Positions 34,024 to 42,985 are shown, counted from the stretch's first letter. The stretch is 64,000 bases of DNA from Lawsonibacter celer (GCF_014281125.1 NZ_JACOEA010000006.1:1-64000); one strand, 5' to 3'. The notes: generated by a model not told the origin, from the letters alone. Made by a program: numbers and translations.

Positions 34024-34533
34024 ATGGGATTTATTGATGAGCTCAAGCGTCTGGCCCGGCCTTACGAGGACGAGGAAGAGGACGAGGAGTTTGACGACTT
34101 TGAGCCGGCTACCCGCAGCGACCGGCTGGATCGGACTGCGGACCGGGTGGAGCGGCCCGAACGGCGGGAGCGCCCTGCCCGGCAGGAGATCACCGGCAGT
34201 CTATACGGCGGTGAGAGTGAGCGGCGCAGCAACAAGGTGGTAAATATCCACACCACCACCCAGCTGCAGGTGGTGCTGGTCAAGCCGGAGCGCTTTGAGA
34301 ATGCCAGCGAGATTGCCGACCACCTGCGGGAAAAGCGCACCGTGGTGCTTAATTTGGAGTCCACCAACAAGGACATTGCCCGCCGTCTGCTGGACTTCCT
34401 CTCCGGCGTGGCCTACGCCAATGAGGGCAAGATCAAAAAGGTGGCCATCTCTACTTACATCATCACACCCTACAATGTGGACATTCTGGGCGATCTGATC
34501 GACGAGCTGGAAAATAACGGACTGTACTTCTAA
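34024..34533 (+). CDS. sepF: cell division protein SepF
   Basis: FtsZ-binding membrane-associated protein of 169 residues. The N-terminus (MGFIDELKRL) forms an amphipathic membrane-targeting helix, a charged disordered linker (about 15-75) follows, and the C-terminal domain (about 78-165) has the SepF pattern KPERFENASEIADHLREK and IARRLLDFLSGVAYA. SepF polymers tether the Z-ring and act in septum formation. It lies between yggS and divIVA, 17 bp after yggS. The GGGG stretch ahead of ATG 34024 is the likely ribosome-binding site. Confidence 0.94.
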   Translation: MGFIDELKRLARPYEDEEEDEEFDDFEPATRSDRLDRTADRVERPERRERPARQEITGSLYGGESERRSNKVVNIHTTTQLQVVLVKPERFENASEIADHLREKRTVVLNLESTNKDIARRLLDFLSGVAYANEGKIKKVAISTYIITPYNVDILGDLIDELENNGLYF

Positions 34534-34597
34534 AGAGCCGCGGAGTTCGCTCCGCAGCCGATCACAGCGCAACTAAGAGGAAAGCGGGGGAATTGAT

Positions 34598-35326
34598 ATG
34601 CTGACGCCTCAGGAGGTCTCCGAACGCGCCTTTTCCAAGGCGTCCTTCGGCGGATACAACATGGCCATGGTGGACGAGTTTTTGGATCTGCTTACCGAGG
34701 ACTATACAACCCTTTATAAGGAAAACGCCACGCTCAAGGCCAAGATGAAGGTGCTGGTGGACAAGGTGGAGGAATACCGCTCCACCGAGGATGCCATGCG
34801 CAAGACGCTGCTTACCGCCCAGAGGATGGCGGATGAGCTGGTGGCGCAGGCAGAGGCAAAAAAGTCCGATCTGCTGAAAAACGCGGAGAAGGACGCCCAA
34901 CTGCGCATGGCTGAATTGGAGCAGGAGATCCGCAACGAGCAGGCCCGTCTGGCGGCCGCGCAGGCCTCCACCGCCTCTTACGTGAACAAGCTCAAGGAGC
35001 TCTATCAGCATGAGCTGGATTATCTGGGCGGTCTGTCCTCACTCACCGCGGTTACCGCCGCTCCCCCCGCTGACTCGGTGGCCCAGGCGGCCGACGATAT
35101 CTCCGCCGCCGTGGACCGCCTGGTGGAGGAGGAGACCGAGACGGAGCCCACTCCCACCCCCGAGGCGGACGACAGCCTGTACGCCGAGCTGCGGGAGCTG
35201 TCCCGCACCGCGTCGGCAGGGGATGTGGAGGAGGAAGACCGAGAAGAAGAGGACGACGTGACCGCCCCCACCCGCCGGATTGATTTTGAGCATCTGCAGT
35301 TCGGGAAGGACTACGAGATTAAGTAA
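34598..35326 (+). CDS. divIVA: DivIVA-family protein
   Basis: Coiled-coil protein of 242 residues that binds curved membranes at septa or poles. The N-terminal domain has the signature SERAFSKASFGGYNMAMVDEFLDLL, then a long coiled coil (about 30-130, rich in K/E/A) and a disordered acidic tail (about 140-225) that ends in a basic ATRRIDFEHLQFGKDYEIK-like segment. The aromatic F17-type membrane insertion residue of Bacillus DivIVA corresponds to the FGGY segment. GAGGAAAGCGGGG lies before ATG 34598. The gene closes the sepF cluster, and a terminator follows. Confidence 0.92.
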   Translation: MLTPQEVSERAFSKASFGGYNMAMVDEFLDLLTEDYTTLYKENATLKAKMKVLVDKVEEYRSTEDAMRKTLLTAQRMADELVAQAEAKKSDLLKNAEKDAQLRMAELEQEIRNEQARLAAAQASTASYVNKLKELYQHELDYLGGLSSLTAVTAAPPADSVAQAADDISAAVDRLVEEETETEPTPTPEADDSLYAELRELSRTASAGDVEEEDREEEDDVTAPTRRIDFEHLQFGKDYEIK

Positions 35327-35360
35327 GCCCCTTGACAGAAGGGATTTTAACATGTAAGAT

Positions 35361-35392
35361 ACTCGGAGACGCGCAAAAATGCGTCTCCGAGT
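35361..35392 (+). terminator. terminator after divIVA
   Basis: ACTCGGAGACGC and its exact complement enclose an 8-nt A-rich loop, followed by AAATTTTCC. It ends the hlyD-like/yggS/sepF/divIVA transcript and separates it from the ileS T-box leader. Confidence 0.75.
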
Positions 35393-35399
35393 AAATTTT

Positions 35400-35657
35400 C
35401 CCAGAAAAATGCGATGAAGAGGACGAGTACCGCGCTTACCTCCGTACAGAGAGCCGCCGTTTGGGTGCGAGGCGGACGGGGCAGGGCGGGAATATCACCT
35501 CCGAGCGGCCCGCCCAACCCCCGAAAGGGACCGTAAGCGGGTACGGCTGGCCCCGTTATCGGCCATCGAGGGGTCCCGGCCGCGCCGGGACAATGAGAGT
35601 GGTACCGCAGAGGTTTGCGCCTTTGTCTCTTAACGGGAGACAGGGGCGCTTTTATTT
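35400..35657 (+). ncRNA. T-box riboswitch leader of ileS
   Basis: tRNA-sensing leader. The T-box sequence AGAGTGGTACCGCAG is at 35596-35610, and the terminator stem GCGCCTTTGTCTC / GGAGACAGGGGCGC with a T-run lies at 35617-35657. Stem I occupies about 35405-35510 and holds the sequence AATATCACC (35491-35499), whose ATC (35494-35496) is an isoleucine specifier, in agreement with the gene behind it. Uncharged tRNA-Ile should stabilise the antiterminator and allow ileS transcription. The 358-bp gap before ileS is fully explained by this and the divIVA terminator. Confidence 0.93.
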
Positions 35658-35684
35658 TGTATTTGAATGAGGAGGCTTTTTCCT

Positions 35685-38471
35685 ATGGATTATAACCAGA
35701 CTGTCCACCTGCCCAAGACGGAATTCCCCATGCGGGCCGGCCTGCCCAGGCGGGAGCCCGACATGCTTCAGGCCATGTACGACAAGGACCTGTACCACAA
35801 GCTGATGAAGAAGAACGAGGGCAAGCCCAAGTTCGTCCTCCACGACGGTCCTCCCTACGCCAACGGCAACATCCACATCGGCACCGCCCTGAACAAGATT
35901 CTCAAGGACATGATTGTCAAGCACCGCAACATGTCCGGCTATCAGGCCCCCTACGTGCCCGGCTGGGACACCCATGGCCTGCCCATCGAGTCCGCCATCC
36001 TGAAGAACAAGAAGATCAAGCGGGATCAGCTGACCACCTCTGAGTTCCGGGAGAAGTGCAAGCAGTACGCTCTGGACTTCGTGGACAAGCAGCGCAGCCA
36101 GTTCAAGCGCCTGGGCGTGCTGGGCGAGTGGGAGAACCCCTACCTGACCCTGAAGCCCACCTTTGAGGCCAAGCAGGTGGAGATCTTCGGCAAGATGGCC
36201 GAGAAGGGCTTCATCTACAAGGGAATGAAGCCCGTGTACTGGTGCCCCCACGACCAGACCGCCCTGGCCGAGGCCGAGATCGAGTACGCCGACGACCCCT
36301 GCACCACCCTGTTCGTCAAGTTCCCGGTGCGGGACGACAAGGGCAGGCTGGGCCAGTACGGCGACGTGTCCAAAATGAGCTTTGTCATCTGGACCACCAC
36401 CCCCTGGACCATCCCCGGCAACATGGCCATCTGCGTCAACGCCGGCTTTGACTATGTGCTTCTGGAGATTCCCTCAGGCGACATTCTGATCCTGGCCAAG
36501 GACCTGGCCGAGGGCGTGTGCAGGGCCGCGGGCGTCGACTACGCAGCCTGCCGGGTGCTGGCCACCCTCAAGGGCGATACGTTTGAGCTGATGCGCGCCA
36601 AACACCCCTTCTTTGACCGGGACTCCGTTCTGCTGTGCGGCGAGCACGTCACCCTGGACGCGGGCACCGGCTGCGTCCACACCGCCCCCGGCTTTGGTGC
36701 GGACGACTTCAACATCTGCAAGCAGTACGACGACGCCGGCCTGACCCACATCGGCACTCCCGTGCCGGTGAACGCCAAGGGTGTGATGACCGATGAGAAG
36801 TACGACGGCCAGTTCTACGCCGCGGCCAACGACCAGGTGGTGACGGACCTGGAGGAATGCGGCGCCCTGCTGGCCAAGGAGAACATTACCCACTCCTACC
36901 CCCACTGCTGGCGCTGCAAGAAGCCCATCATCTACCGGGCCACCGAGCAGTGGTTCTGCTCCGTGGACGCCATCAAGGACGCGGCGGTGAAGGCCTGCGA
37001 CGGCATCTCCTGGAAGCCCGACTGGGGCAAGGAGCGCATGACCAGCATGATCACCGAGCGCAACGACTGGTGCATCTCCCGCCAGCGGGTCTGGGGCGTG
37101 CCCATCCCCATCTTCTACTGCGCCAAGTGCGGCAAGGATATCGTCACCCCCGAGACCATCTCCAAGGTGTCCTCCCTGTTTCGGGAGCACGGGAGCAACG
37201 TGTGGTTTGACCGGGAGGCCGATGAGCTGGTGCCCGCGGGCCTGAAGTGCCCAGTGTGCGGCCATGAGCACTTTACCAAGGAATCCGACATCATGGACGT
37301 GTGGTTCGACTCCGGCTCCACCCACGCCGCCGTGCTGGACGAGCGGCCCTACCTCCACTTCCCGGCGGACGTGTACCTGGAGGGCGGCGACCAGTACCGC
37401 GGCTGGTTCCAGTCCTCCATGCTCACCTCCATCGCCGCCAAAGGCGTGGCCCCCTACAAGCAGATCATCACCCACGGCTGGACCGTGGACGGCGAGGGTA
37501 AGGCCATGCACAAGTCCCTGGGCAACGCCGTGGCCCCGGATGAGATCATCAAGGACTACGGCGCCGACCTGCTCCGCCTCTGGGTGGCCTCCGCCGACTA
37601 CACCCAGGACATGCGCATCTCCAAGGAGATCATGAAGCAGCTCTCCGACGCCTATCTGAAGATGCGCAACACCGCCCGCTACATGCTGGGCAACCTGAAC
37701 GGCTTTGACCCCGACCGGGACATGGTGGCCTACGCCGACCTGCTGGACCTGGACAAGTGGGCCCTCTCCCGGCTCAACGAGCTGGCCGGTCAGGTGCAGA
37801 AATATTACAACGCCTATGAATTCCACGGGGTGTACCGCTCCATCTACAATTTCTGCGTGGTGGACCTGTCCAACTTCTATTTCGACATTATCAAGGACCG
37901 GCTCTACTGCGACGACGATGCCCTGCGCCGCTGCGCCCAGACCGCCCTGTACCGCATCCTGGACGGCATGACCCGCCTGCTGGCCCCCATTCTGGCCTTT
38001 ACCGCCGAGGAGATCTGGGCCGCAATGCCCCACGACCGGACCGCCGATGCCGAGAGCGTGCTCTTCAACGACATGCCCGCCTATGACCCGGCCCTGGCTC
38101 TGGACGAGGCGGAGGCCGGGCGCTGGGAGGCCCTCATCGCCCTGCGCATGGAGGTCAACCGCGCCCTGGAGGCCGCCCGCGCCGAGAAGCGCATCGGCAA
38201 GAGCCTGGAGGCCAAGGTGACCCTCCATCTCAGCACCCAGTACGCCGCTGTGAAGGGCGAGGATCCAGCCTTCCTGGCCGATCTGTTCATCGTCTCCGCC
38301 GTGGAGCTCGGCCCGGACGCCGCGGGCGAAGAGCCCACCGTGGAGGTGGCCGCCCTGGACGCCCCCAAGTGTGCGCGCTGCTGGAAATTCGACCCCCATG
38401 TGGGCCAGGCCCCGGAGCACCCGGAACTGTGTCCCCGCTGCGCCGCTGTGGTGAAAAAACTGGATCTGTAA
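35685..38471 (+). CDS. ileS: isoleucyl-tRNA synthetase
   Basis: Class I aminoacyl-tRNA synthetase of 928 residues. The HIGH motif is in NGNIHIGTALNK near residue 66, the editing domain follows (WTTTPWTIPGN), and the KMSKS-type loop is GKAMHKSLGN near 605. The C-terminal zinc-binding segment CARCWKF ... CPRCAAVV is complete. This bacterial type with the HKS loop and zinc site is the usual, mupirocin-sensitive class in Firmicutes; that last point is inference from type. GAGGAGG lies 11 nt before ATG 35685. Expression is set by the T-box. Confidence 0.96.
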   Translation: MDYNQTVHLPKTEFPMRAGLPRREPDMLQAMYDKDLYHKLMKKNEGKPKFVLHDGPPYANGNIHIGTALNKILKDMIVKHRNMSGYQAPYVPGWDTHGLPIESAILKNKKIKRDQLTTSEFREKCKQYALDFVDKQRSQFKRLGVLGEWENPYLTLKPTFEAKQVEIFGKMAEKGFIYKGMKPVYWCPHDQTALAEAEIEYADDPCTTLFVKFPVRDDKGRLGQYGDVSKMSFVIWTTTPWTIPGNMAICVNAGFDYVLLEIPSGDILILAKDLAEGVCRAAGVDYAACRVLATLKGDTFELMRAKHPFFDRDSVLLCGEHVTLDAGTGCVHTAPGFGADDFNICKQYDDAGLTHIGTPVPVNAKGVMTDEKYDGQFYAAANDQVVTDLEECGALLAKENITHSYPHCWRCKKPIIYRATEQWFCSVDAIKDAAVKACDGISWKPDWGKERMTSMITERNDWCISRQRVWGVPIPIFYCAKCGKDIVTPETISKVSSLFREHGSNVWFDREADELVPAGLKCPVCGHEHFTKESDIMDVWFDSGSTHAAVLDERPYLHFPADVYLEGGDQYRGWFQSSMLTSIAAKGVAPYKQIITHGWTVDGEGKAMHKSLGNAVAPDEIIKDYGADLLRLWVASADYTQDMRISKEIMKQLSDAYLKMRNTARYMLGNLNGFDPDRDMVAYADLLDLDKWALSRLNELAGQVQKYYNAYEFHGVYRSIYNFCVVDLSNFYFDIIKDRLYCDDDALRRCAQTALYRILDGMTRLLAPILAFTAEEIWAAMPHDRTADAESVLFNDMPAYDPALALDEAEAGRWEALIALRMEVNRALEAARAEKRIGKSLEAKVTLHLSTQYAAVKGEDPAFLADLFIVSAVELGPDAAGEEPTVEVAALDAPKCARCWKFDPHVGQAPEHPELCPRCAAVVKKLDL

Positions 38472-38476
38472 CAAAC

Positions 38477-38509
38477 ATGCCGCCGGGAGCCAAAGGCTCC
38501 CGGCGGCAT
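38477..38509. terminator. bidirectional hairpin between ileS and the SIR2-TPR gene
   Basis: Perfect 15-nt arms ATGCCGCCGGGAGCC and complement with an AAA loop. The T-run is weak on either strand, but placement between convergent genes fits a terminator. Confidence 0.75.
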
Positions 38510-38517
38510 AAATCTCG

Positions 38518-40371
38518 CTATGACTGCCCGCTCAGCTGCTTGTGCTTTTCCCGGTCCCGCTCGGCCTTATCGCTCTGCCCCAAGGCGTCGTATGCCTCGG
38601 CCCGGCGCCGGTACAAATCTGCGTCGTCCGGCTTGAGCTTGATGGCCTTGTTGTAGCTGGTGACCGCCTCCTTATACCGGCCCAGCCGCTTGAGCGCGTT
38701 TCCTGCATTGCTGTGGTACAGGGGATCACGGGTGGTAAGCCGGGCCGCCTTCCGATAGTCCGCCAGGGCCTGCTGATCTAAGTTCAGGGCCTCATAGGCG
38801 ACCCCGCGGTTGTTGTAGGCCGCGCTGAATTTGGAGTTCAGCCCTATCGCCTTCCCATAGTTTTCGATGGCCTTGTCAAACTCCTTCCGTTTGCGCTGCC
38901 CATCCGCCAGGAACTTATAGGTGTCGGCATCCGGCTGCCCCAGCTCGATTGCCTTTTCACAGTCTTCGATTACCTTTTCGACCTCTCCCAAATTGTAGTA
39001 AGCGATGGCACGCTGGGTACGATACTGGGAGCGCCCAGGCTCCAACTCAATGGCACGGGTAAAATCGGCGATGGCCTTCTCGTACTCCTTCCATCTGCTG
39101 TAGATAAGGCCCCGGTTGTAGCGCACGCCCGCGTACTCATGCAGCTCCAGGGATCGGGAGTAGTCCTGAAACCCCGCGTCCGTATGGCCCAGCTGCATCT
39201 CCGAATACCCTTTATACCAGTAGAGCATCCCGCTCTCCCGGCCCAGCTGGACGGCCTTCGTAAAGTCCTCGACGGCCTGCTGATATTTTTCCGCGTTGTG
39301 GAAGATTTTTCCCCGCTCCTCATAGGCCTCCGCGTCCTTTTCGTTCTCCTCAATGCGCCGGTCAAGGCGCTCCAGATCCTCCCGCTGCTTTTGGCTCAGG
39401 GCCTCCAGGATCTGGTTCTGGGTCTCGCTGGGGTCGGCCACGGCGTTGAGCTTTTCCTCAAAGGCCTTAACCTGCTCCGTATAGTCCCGTATCCGCTGAT
39501 CAGCCACATTTTTGATCCGCTCGCAGGGGTCCTTGTACTCAAATTTCTGGCCCAGCAGGTACATCATCTCATCAAAGCCCTCAATGGGGACAAAATAGCC
39601 CTTGTGGCGCTCCACCATCTTTTGAATCTCATCGGAGGGCTCCTCCCCCCGGTAGCACCAGTAGATGCAGTCCAGCTCCGCCTCATTCTTCAAAAAGTCC
39701 ATCAGGCTGTGGTCCCCGCCGGCGTAGCCCACCACCACGGGGGTGTAAATCTTAAAGGCGTTGTGCAGGGTCTTCTTCCACTTTTCCGACAGGCCGTTGA
39801 CCTCCTCCGCCCGGTTGAGGGGGTTGAAAAAGAGGCCCCGGTGCAGCTTGGCCACAATGGGCCGGCTGGTATTGAAGTTGATATAATCCGCCAACAGCTC
39901 ATGGCTGACCACCATGGGCTTTTTTTCGGTGTAGATAAACAGGGCGTCCTCCACCAGGCTGTCGAAATTGGTGGTGATAAGCAGGTTGTTCCGGGTACGG
40001 GCCAGCAGGGCGGCCAGGGGGTAGTAGCCCAGGCTGGGCTGGGCCCGCTCCAGGGCGCGCTCCAGAAAGGCCGAGCCGTTGCGGTAGTCCGGGAAGAAGC
40101 GCATGGCGTACAGGCTGAAGTAATTTTTGCTGGAGGGCTTGAGGCTGCGTACATTCAGGCGCCTTTGCAGCCTCTGCAGCTCCTCGGGGCAATTGGCGTA
40201 GAGGCGGTCCAACTCCTCCCGCCACTGGGCGGCCATCTCCTCCCCGGTGGGGATGCCCGAGGTCTTGGAGGCCCCCGCCCCCAAAATAAAGCAGTAGCGC
40301 TTCTCGTTTTCACAGCTTTCGGCCATTGTGTTTAAGAACAAATTCAGGGATAAAATCCGGCTTTCTTCCAT
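38518..40371 (-). CDS. SIR2-domain protein with TPR repeats (candidate antiphage NADase)
   Basis: Protein of 617 residues. The N-terminal SIR2-like domain (about 20-290) has the NAD-binding motif ILGAGASKTSGIPTG near 30, ITTNFDSLVEDAL near 133 with the conserved N and D, and a histidine in KLHRG near 172. From about 345 to 610 it is a row of tetratricopeptide repeats (GRIFHNAEKYQQAVEDFTKA-type units, about seven). SIR2 domains without sirtuin partners act as NAD-depleting effectors in several phage-defence systems, and repeats often sense the phage. It sits alone, in reverse orientation, between ileS and lspA. ATG 40371 is used; the TTG at 40431 is ruled out because it lies in the -35 box. 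Confidence 0.82.
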   Translation of the reverse strand: MEESRILSLNLFLNTMAESCENEKRYCFILGAGASKTSGIPTGEEMAAQWREELDRLYANCPEELQRLQRRLNVRSLKPSSKNYFSLYAMRFFPDYRNGSAFLERALERAQPSLGYYPLAALLARTRNNLLITTNFDSLVEDALFIYTEKKPMVVSHELLADYINFNTSRPIVAKLHRGLFFNPLNRAEEVNGLSEKWKKTLHNAFKIYTPVVVGYAGGDHSLMDFLKNEAELDCIYWCYRGEEPSDEIQKMVERHKGYFVPIEGFDEMMYLLGQKFEYKDPCERIKNVADQRIRDYTEQVKAFEEKLNAVADPSETQNQILEALSQKQREDLERLDRRIEENEKDAEAYEERGKIFHNAEKYQQAVEDFTKAVQLGRESGMLYWYKGYSEMQLGHTDAGFQDYSRSLELHEYAGVRYNRGLIYSRWKEYEKAIADFTRAIELEPGRSQYRTQRAIAYYNLGEVEKVIEDCEKAIELGQPDADTYKFLADGQRKRKEFDKAIENYGKAIGLNSKFSAAYNNRGVAYEALNLDQQALADYRKAARLTTRDPLYHSNAGNALKRLGRYKEAVTSYNKAIKLKPDDADLYRRRAEAYDALGQSDKAERDREKHKQLSGQS

Positions 40372-40402
40372 ACCTCCACCGCCTTTTTGGTATCTTGCCA
40401 GC

Positions 40403-40431
40403 AGTATACCATTGTTTTCCTGCTCTTTCAA
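40403..40431 (-). promoter_or_regulatory. sigma-A promoter of the SIR2-TPR gene
   Basis: On the minus strand TTGAAA (40426-40431) and TATACT (40403-40408) are exactly 17 bp apart. It places the transcription start about 25 nt before ATG 40371. The gene thus carries its own promoter, as expected of a self-contained cargo gene. Confidence 0.75.
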
Positions 40432-40471
40432 CCAAAAACGACATCCCCGCGCCCCCTCCGTCCGGTTCGGC

Positions 40472-40565
40472 TTGCCAGCGGCGCGGGGGCGTGGTACAAT
40501 AACCGCAAAGCGGCAATTGTACTCTGCTATCCGCCCGTTTGCTCCCGCCCTCTGGGCGGAGGAGA
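40472..40565 (+). promoter_or_regulatory. promoter and leader of lspA-rluD (copy 1 of a repeated module)
   Basis: TTGCCA (40472-40477), 17 bp and TACAAT (40495-40500) form the promoter. It is followed at once by AACCGCAAAGCGGCAATTGTACT and then a GC-rich hairpin CCGCCCT-CTGGGCGG (about 40551-40562). Closely similar sequence occurs at 45305-45400 before the HD gene and, partly, in the pepD leader. The repeated leader suggests shared control. Confidence 0.6.
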
Positions 40566-40613
40566 GAGGATGGGCGGGGATCCATTCTGATTTGATAAAG
40601 GAGCCTTTGCGCC

Positions 40614-41066
40614 ATGCCCTATTTTCTTCTGGCCGCCCTTTTGGTGGTTCTGGACCAGGTGGTCAAATTCCTGGTGCGCGCCAATATCTCCCTGGGGGAG
40701 GGTGTGCCCTTTTTGCCCCACATTCTCCAGCTGACCTATGTGCAGAATACCGGCGCGGCCTTTTCCCTGCTGGAGGAGCACACCTGGATTCTGACCATCG
40801 TCTCCGCCGTGGTCTCGGTCCTTCTGGCCGTCCTGCTGGCCAGAAGGGTCTTTCCCCGCCCCTTTGCCATGGTCAGTCTGGCCCTGGTCCTGGCCGGGGC
40901 GGTGGGCAACCTGATCGACCGGCTGTTTCTGGGCTTTGTCACCGACATGTTCCAGACCCTGTTTATGAACTTTGCCGTGTTCAACGTGGCGGATATCTGT
41001 GTGGTGGCCGGAGGAATTGCCTTCTGTGTGTACTACGTCTTTCTCCACGGGAAGGGTGCCAAATGA
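40614..41066 (+). CDS. lspA: lipoprotein signal peptidase (signal peptidase II)
   Basis: Membrane aspartyl protease of 150 residues with four helices, which cleaves the signal peptide of lipoproteins such as the binding protein at 6521. Conserved blocks are DQVVK near the N-terminus, NTGAAFS, GAVGNLIDRL with one catalytic aspartate, and FAVFNVADICV with the second. The length is slightly under the family norm, with a normal end. Its stop overlaps the next start (ATGA at 41063), so translation is coupled to the pseudouridine synthase gene. Confidence 0.94.
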   Translation: MPYFLLAALLVVLDQVVKFLVRANISLGEGVPFLPHILQLTYVQNTGAAFSLLEEHTWILTIVSAVVSVLLAVLLARRVFPRPFAMVSLALVLAGAVGNLIDRLFLGFVTDMFQTLFMNFAVFNVADICVVAGGIAFCVYYVFLHGKGAK

Positions 41067-41974
41067 CCCCCCTGAGGCTGACCGCTGACCGGGCAGGTGA
41101 GCGGTGCGACCAGTTTTTAGCCCGGATGCTGCCCCAGCTCACCCGCTCGGCGGCCCAGCGGCTTCTGGAGGAGGGGGCGGTGACCCGCGCCGGCGAGGCG
41201 GTAAGGAAGAATGCAAAAACCGCCCCTGGCGACGTGTTCACCGTGATTCTCCCCGACCCGGACCCGGTGGACGCGGTCCCACAGGACATCCCTCTGGATG
41301 TGGTGTATGAGGATGCCGATGTCATTGTGGTCAATAAGCCGGTGGGCATGGTGGTCCACCCGGCGGCGGGCCACCCGGACGGGACACTGGTCAACGCCCT
41401 GCTGTATCACTGCGGCGGCTCCCTCTCCGGAATCAACGGGGCCCTGCGCCCGGGCATCGTCCACCGCATTGACCGGGACACCTCGGGTCTCCTGATCTCG
41501 GCCAAGAACGACTTTGCCCACCTCTCTCTGGCCGACCAGCTCCAGGACCACAGCCTGTATCGGGAGTATGAGGCGGTGTGCGTGGGCAGTCTGCGGGAGG
41601 ACACGGGCACCGTGGACGCGCCCATCGCCCGCCACCCCACCGACCGGAAGAAGATGGCGGTGGACTTCCTCCACGGCCGCCCGGCGGTGACCCACTACAC
41701 CGTGCTGGAACGCTACCCCGGCTATACCTACCTCCAGTGCCGGCTGGAGACCGGGCGCACCCACCAGATCCGGGTGCACATGGCCAGGCTGGGCCACCCC
41801 CTGCTGGGAGACGTGGTGTACGGGGCCCGGCGCCCCTATCCCGGCCTGGCAGGGCAGTGCCTGCACGCCCGGCGGCTCTCCTTCACCCACCCCCGCACCG
41901 GGGAGCGCATGACCCTGGAGTGCCCCCTGCCCGCCTATTTCACCGCCGTGCTGGACAAGCTGCGGAACTTATAA
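41063..41974 (+). CDS. RluA/RluD-family 23S rRNA pseudouridine synthase
   Basis: Enzyme of 303 residues. An S4 RNA-binding domain (about 10-70, CDQFLARMLPQLTRSAAQRLLEEG) precedes the catalytic domain. The active-site aspartate is in HRIDRDTSG near residue 138, and ETGRTHQIRVHMARLGHPLLGD and the end LECPLPAYF are as in RluD-type enzymes. It modifies uridines in 23S rRNA; which ones cannot be told. The gene follows lspA directly as in Bacillus (lspA-rluB/ylyB order). A HAD-family gene follows 21 bp later. Confidence 0.92.
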   Translation: MTPLRLTADRAGERCDQFLARMLPQLTRSAAQRLLEEGAVTRAGEAVRKNAKTAPGDVFTVILPDPDPVDAVPQDIPLDVVYEDADVIVVNKPVGMVVHPAAGHPDGTLVNALLYHCGGSLSGINGALRPGIVHRIDRDTSGLLISAKNDFAHLSLADQLQDHSLYREYEAVCVGSLREDTGTVDAPIARHPTDRKKMAVDFLHGRPAVTHYTVLERYPGYTYLQCRLETGRTHQIRVHMARLGHPLLGDVVYGARRPYPGLAGQCLHARRLSFTHPRTGERMTLECPLPAYFTAVLDKLRNL

Positions 41975-41995
41975 AAAGAACAGGATGAGAATGCT

Positions 41996-42802
41996 TTGGG
42001 AAAATTTAACGGCGTCCTGCTGGCCAGCGACTTTGACGACACCTTTATCACCGGTGACCTGGTGGTCCCGCCGGAGAACCTGCGCGCCCTGAACTACTTT
42101 ACCGGCGAGGGTGGGACGTTCACCATCGCCACCGGGCGGGCCCACCCCACCTTCGCCCCCTATGCCGGCCAAGTCCCCTTCAACGCCCCGGTGATCCTCT
42201 CCAACGGCTCAGCCCTGTATGACTTCCAGGCCGGGCGCATGGTGTATGAGACCTTTCTCCCGGAGCGGGTGGGGGAGGACCTGTGCCAGCTGGCCCGGGA
42301 CATCCCTGAGATCGGCTTTGAGGCCTACCATGGGGACGATATCTACGCCTACCAGCCCAATGCGGTCACCGAGGCCCACATTACCCGGGCCAAGGCCCAC
42401 TACACCCAGCTGCCCATTGCCCAGATGCCCCAGCCCTGGAGCAAGGTCATCCTGGAGCAGGATACCCCCGTCCTCCGGCGTGTGCAGGAGTACATGCTCG
42501 CCCGGTGGAGCGACCACTATGAGGTGATCTTCTCCAACGCCTATCTGCTGGAGCTCACCCGGAAGGGGAGCCACAAGGGCGGGATGGTCCGCTATCTGGC
42601 CGACCGGCTGGGTATTCAGCCCGGACACATCTACTGCGTGGGCGACAATCAGAACGACATCCCCATGCTGGCCATCTCCGCCATCCCCTTTGCCCCCGGC
42701 GACTGCGCCCAGGCCGTCAAGGACTGGGGTGCCCAGCTCCTCTGCCCCTGCCGGGAGGGGTGCATCGCTCAGATTGTGGAGCGTTTGGACCAGCTCTATT
42801 AA
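41996..42802 (+). CDS. HAD-superfamily (Cof-type, IIB) phosphatase
   Basis: Hydrolase of 268 residues. The nucleophile motif is LASDFDDTFI (the usual DxDGT reads DFDDT), motif II is TIATGRAH, and the late motif CVGDNQNDIPML supplies the magnesium ligands. The class IIB cap fills the middle. Members dephosphorylate sugar phosphates, flavin precursors and other small molecules, so substrate is not predictable. Start TTG 41996 is chosen because the family begins here and AGGATGAGA lies in front; no ATG is in frame. It probably belongs to the lspA transcript. Confidence 0.85.
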   Translation: MGKFNGVLLASDFDDTFITGDLVVPPENLRALNYFTGEGGTFTIATGRAHPTFAPYAGQVPFNAPVILSNGSALYDFQAGRMVYETFLPERVGEDLCQLARDIPEIGFEAYHGDDIYAYQPNAVTEAHITRAKAHYTQLPIAQMPQPWSKVILEQDTPVLRRVQEYMLARWSDHYEVIFSNAYLLELTRKGSHKGGMVRYLADRLGIQPGHIYCVGDNQNDIPMLAISAIPFAPGDCAQAVKDWGAQLLCPCREGCIAQIVERLDQLY

Positions 42803-42806
42803 ATTC

Positions 42807-42836
42807 AGGCGGCTCCGGCTTTCGCCGGGGCCGCCT
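42807..42836 (+). terminator. terminator after the HAD gene
   Basis: AGGCGGC-CCGGC and GCCGG-GCCGCCT form an imperfect stem with a TTTC loop directly after the stop codon. A TTAGTCTATC tail follows. The rest of the gap to 42986 holds a second hairpin. Confidence 0.7.
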
Positions 42837-42943
42837 TAGTCTATCAAAAAAATCTCGCATCGTTGGCGCCCGGAGGCGCGAAGCAAATAAAAATCCGTTT
42901 TCCACGGCGACATGCACGTCGGGGAAACCACCGCTCAGCCCCC

Positions 42944-42972
42944 TCGAAAAAGTGGCAGAGCCACTTTTTCGA
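42944..42972 (-). terminator. terminator of pepD
   Basis: TCGAAAAAGTGGC and its exact 13-nt complement with an AGA loop lie 14 bp after the pepD stop codon. On both strands the stem ends in a T-run, so it may act in both directions. Confidence 0.8.
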
Positions 42973-42985
42973 CACGCCGAGGCGG

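Noticed and set aside
40371-40431. Upstream TTG start for the SIR2-TPR gene
   Set aside because: The TTG forms part of the -35 box of a 17-bp-spaced promoter, so it cannot be in the mRNA.
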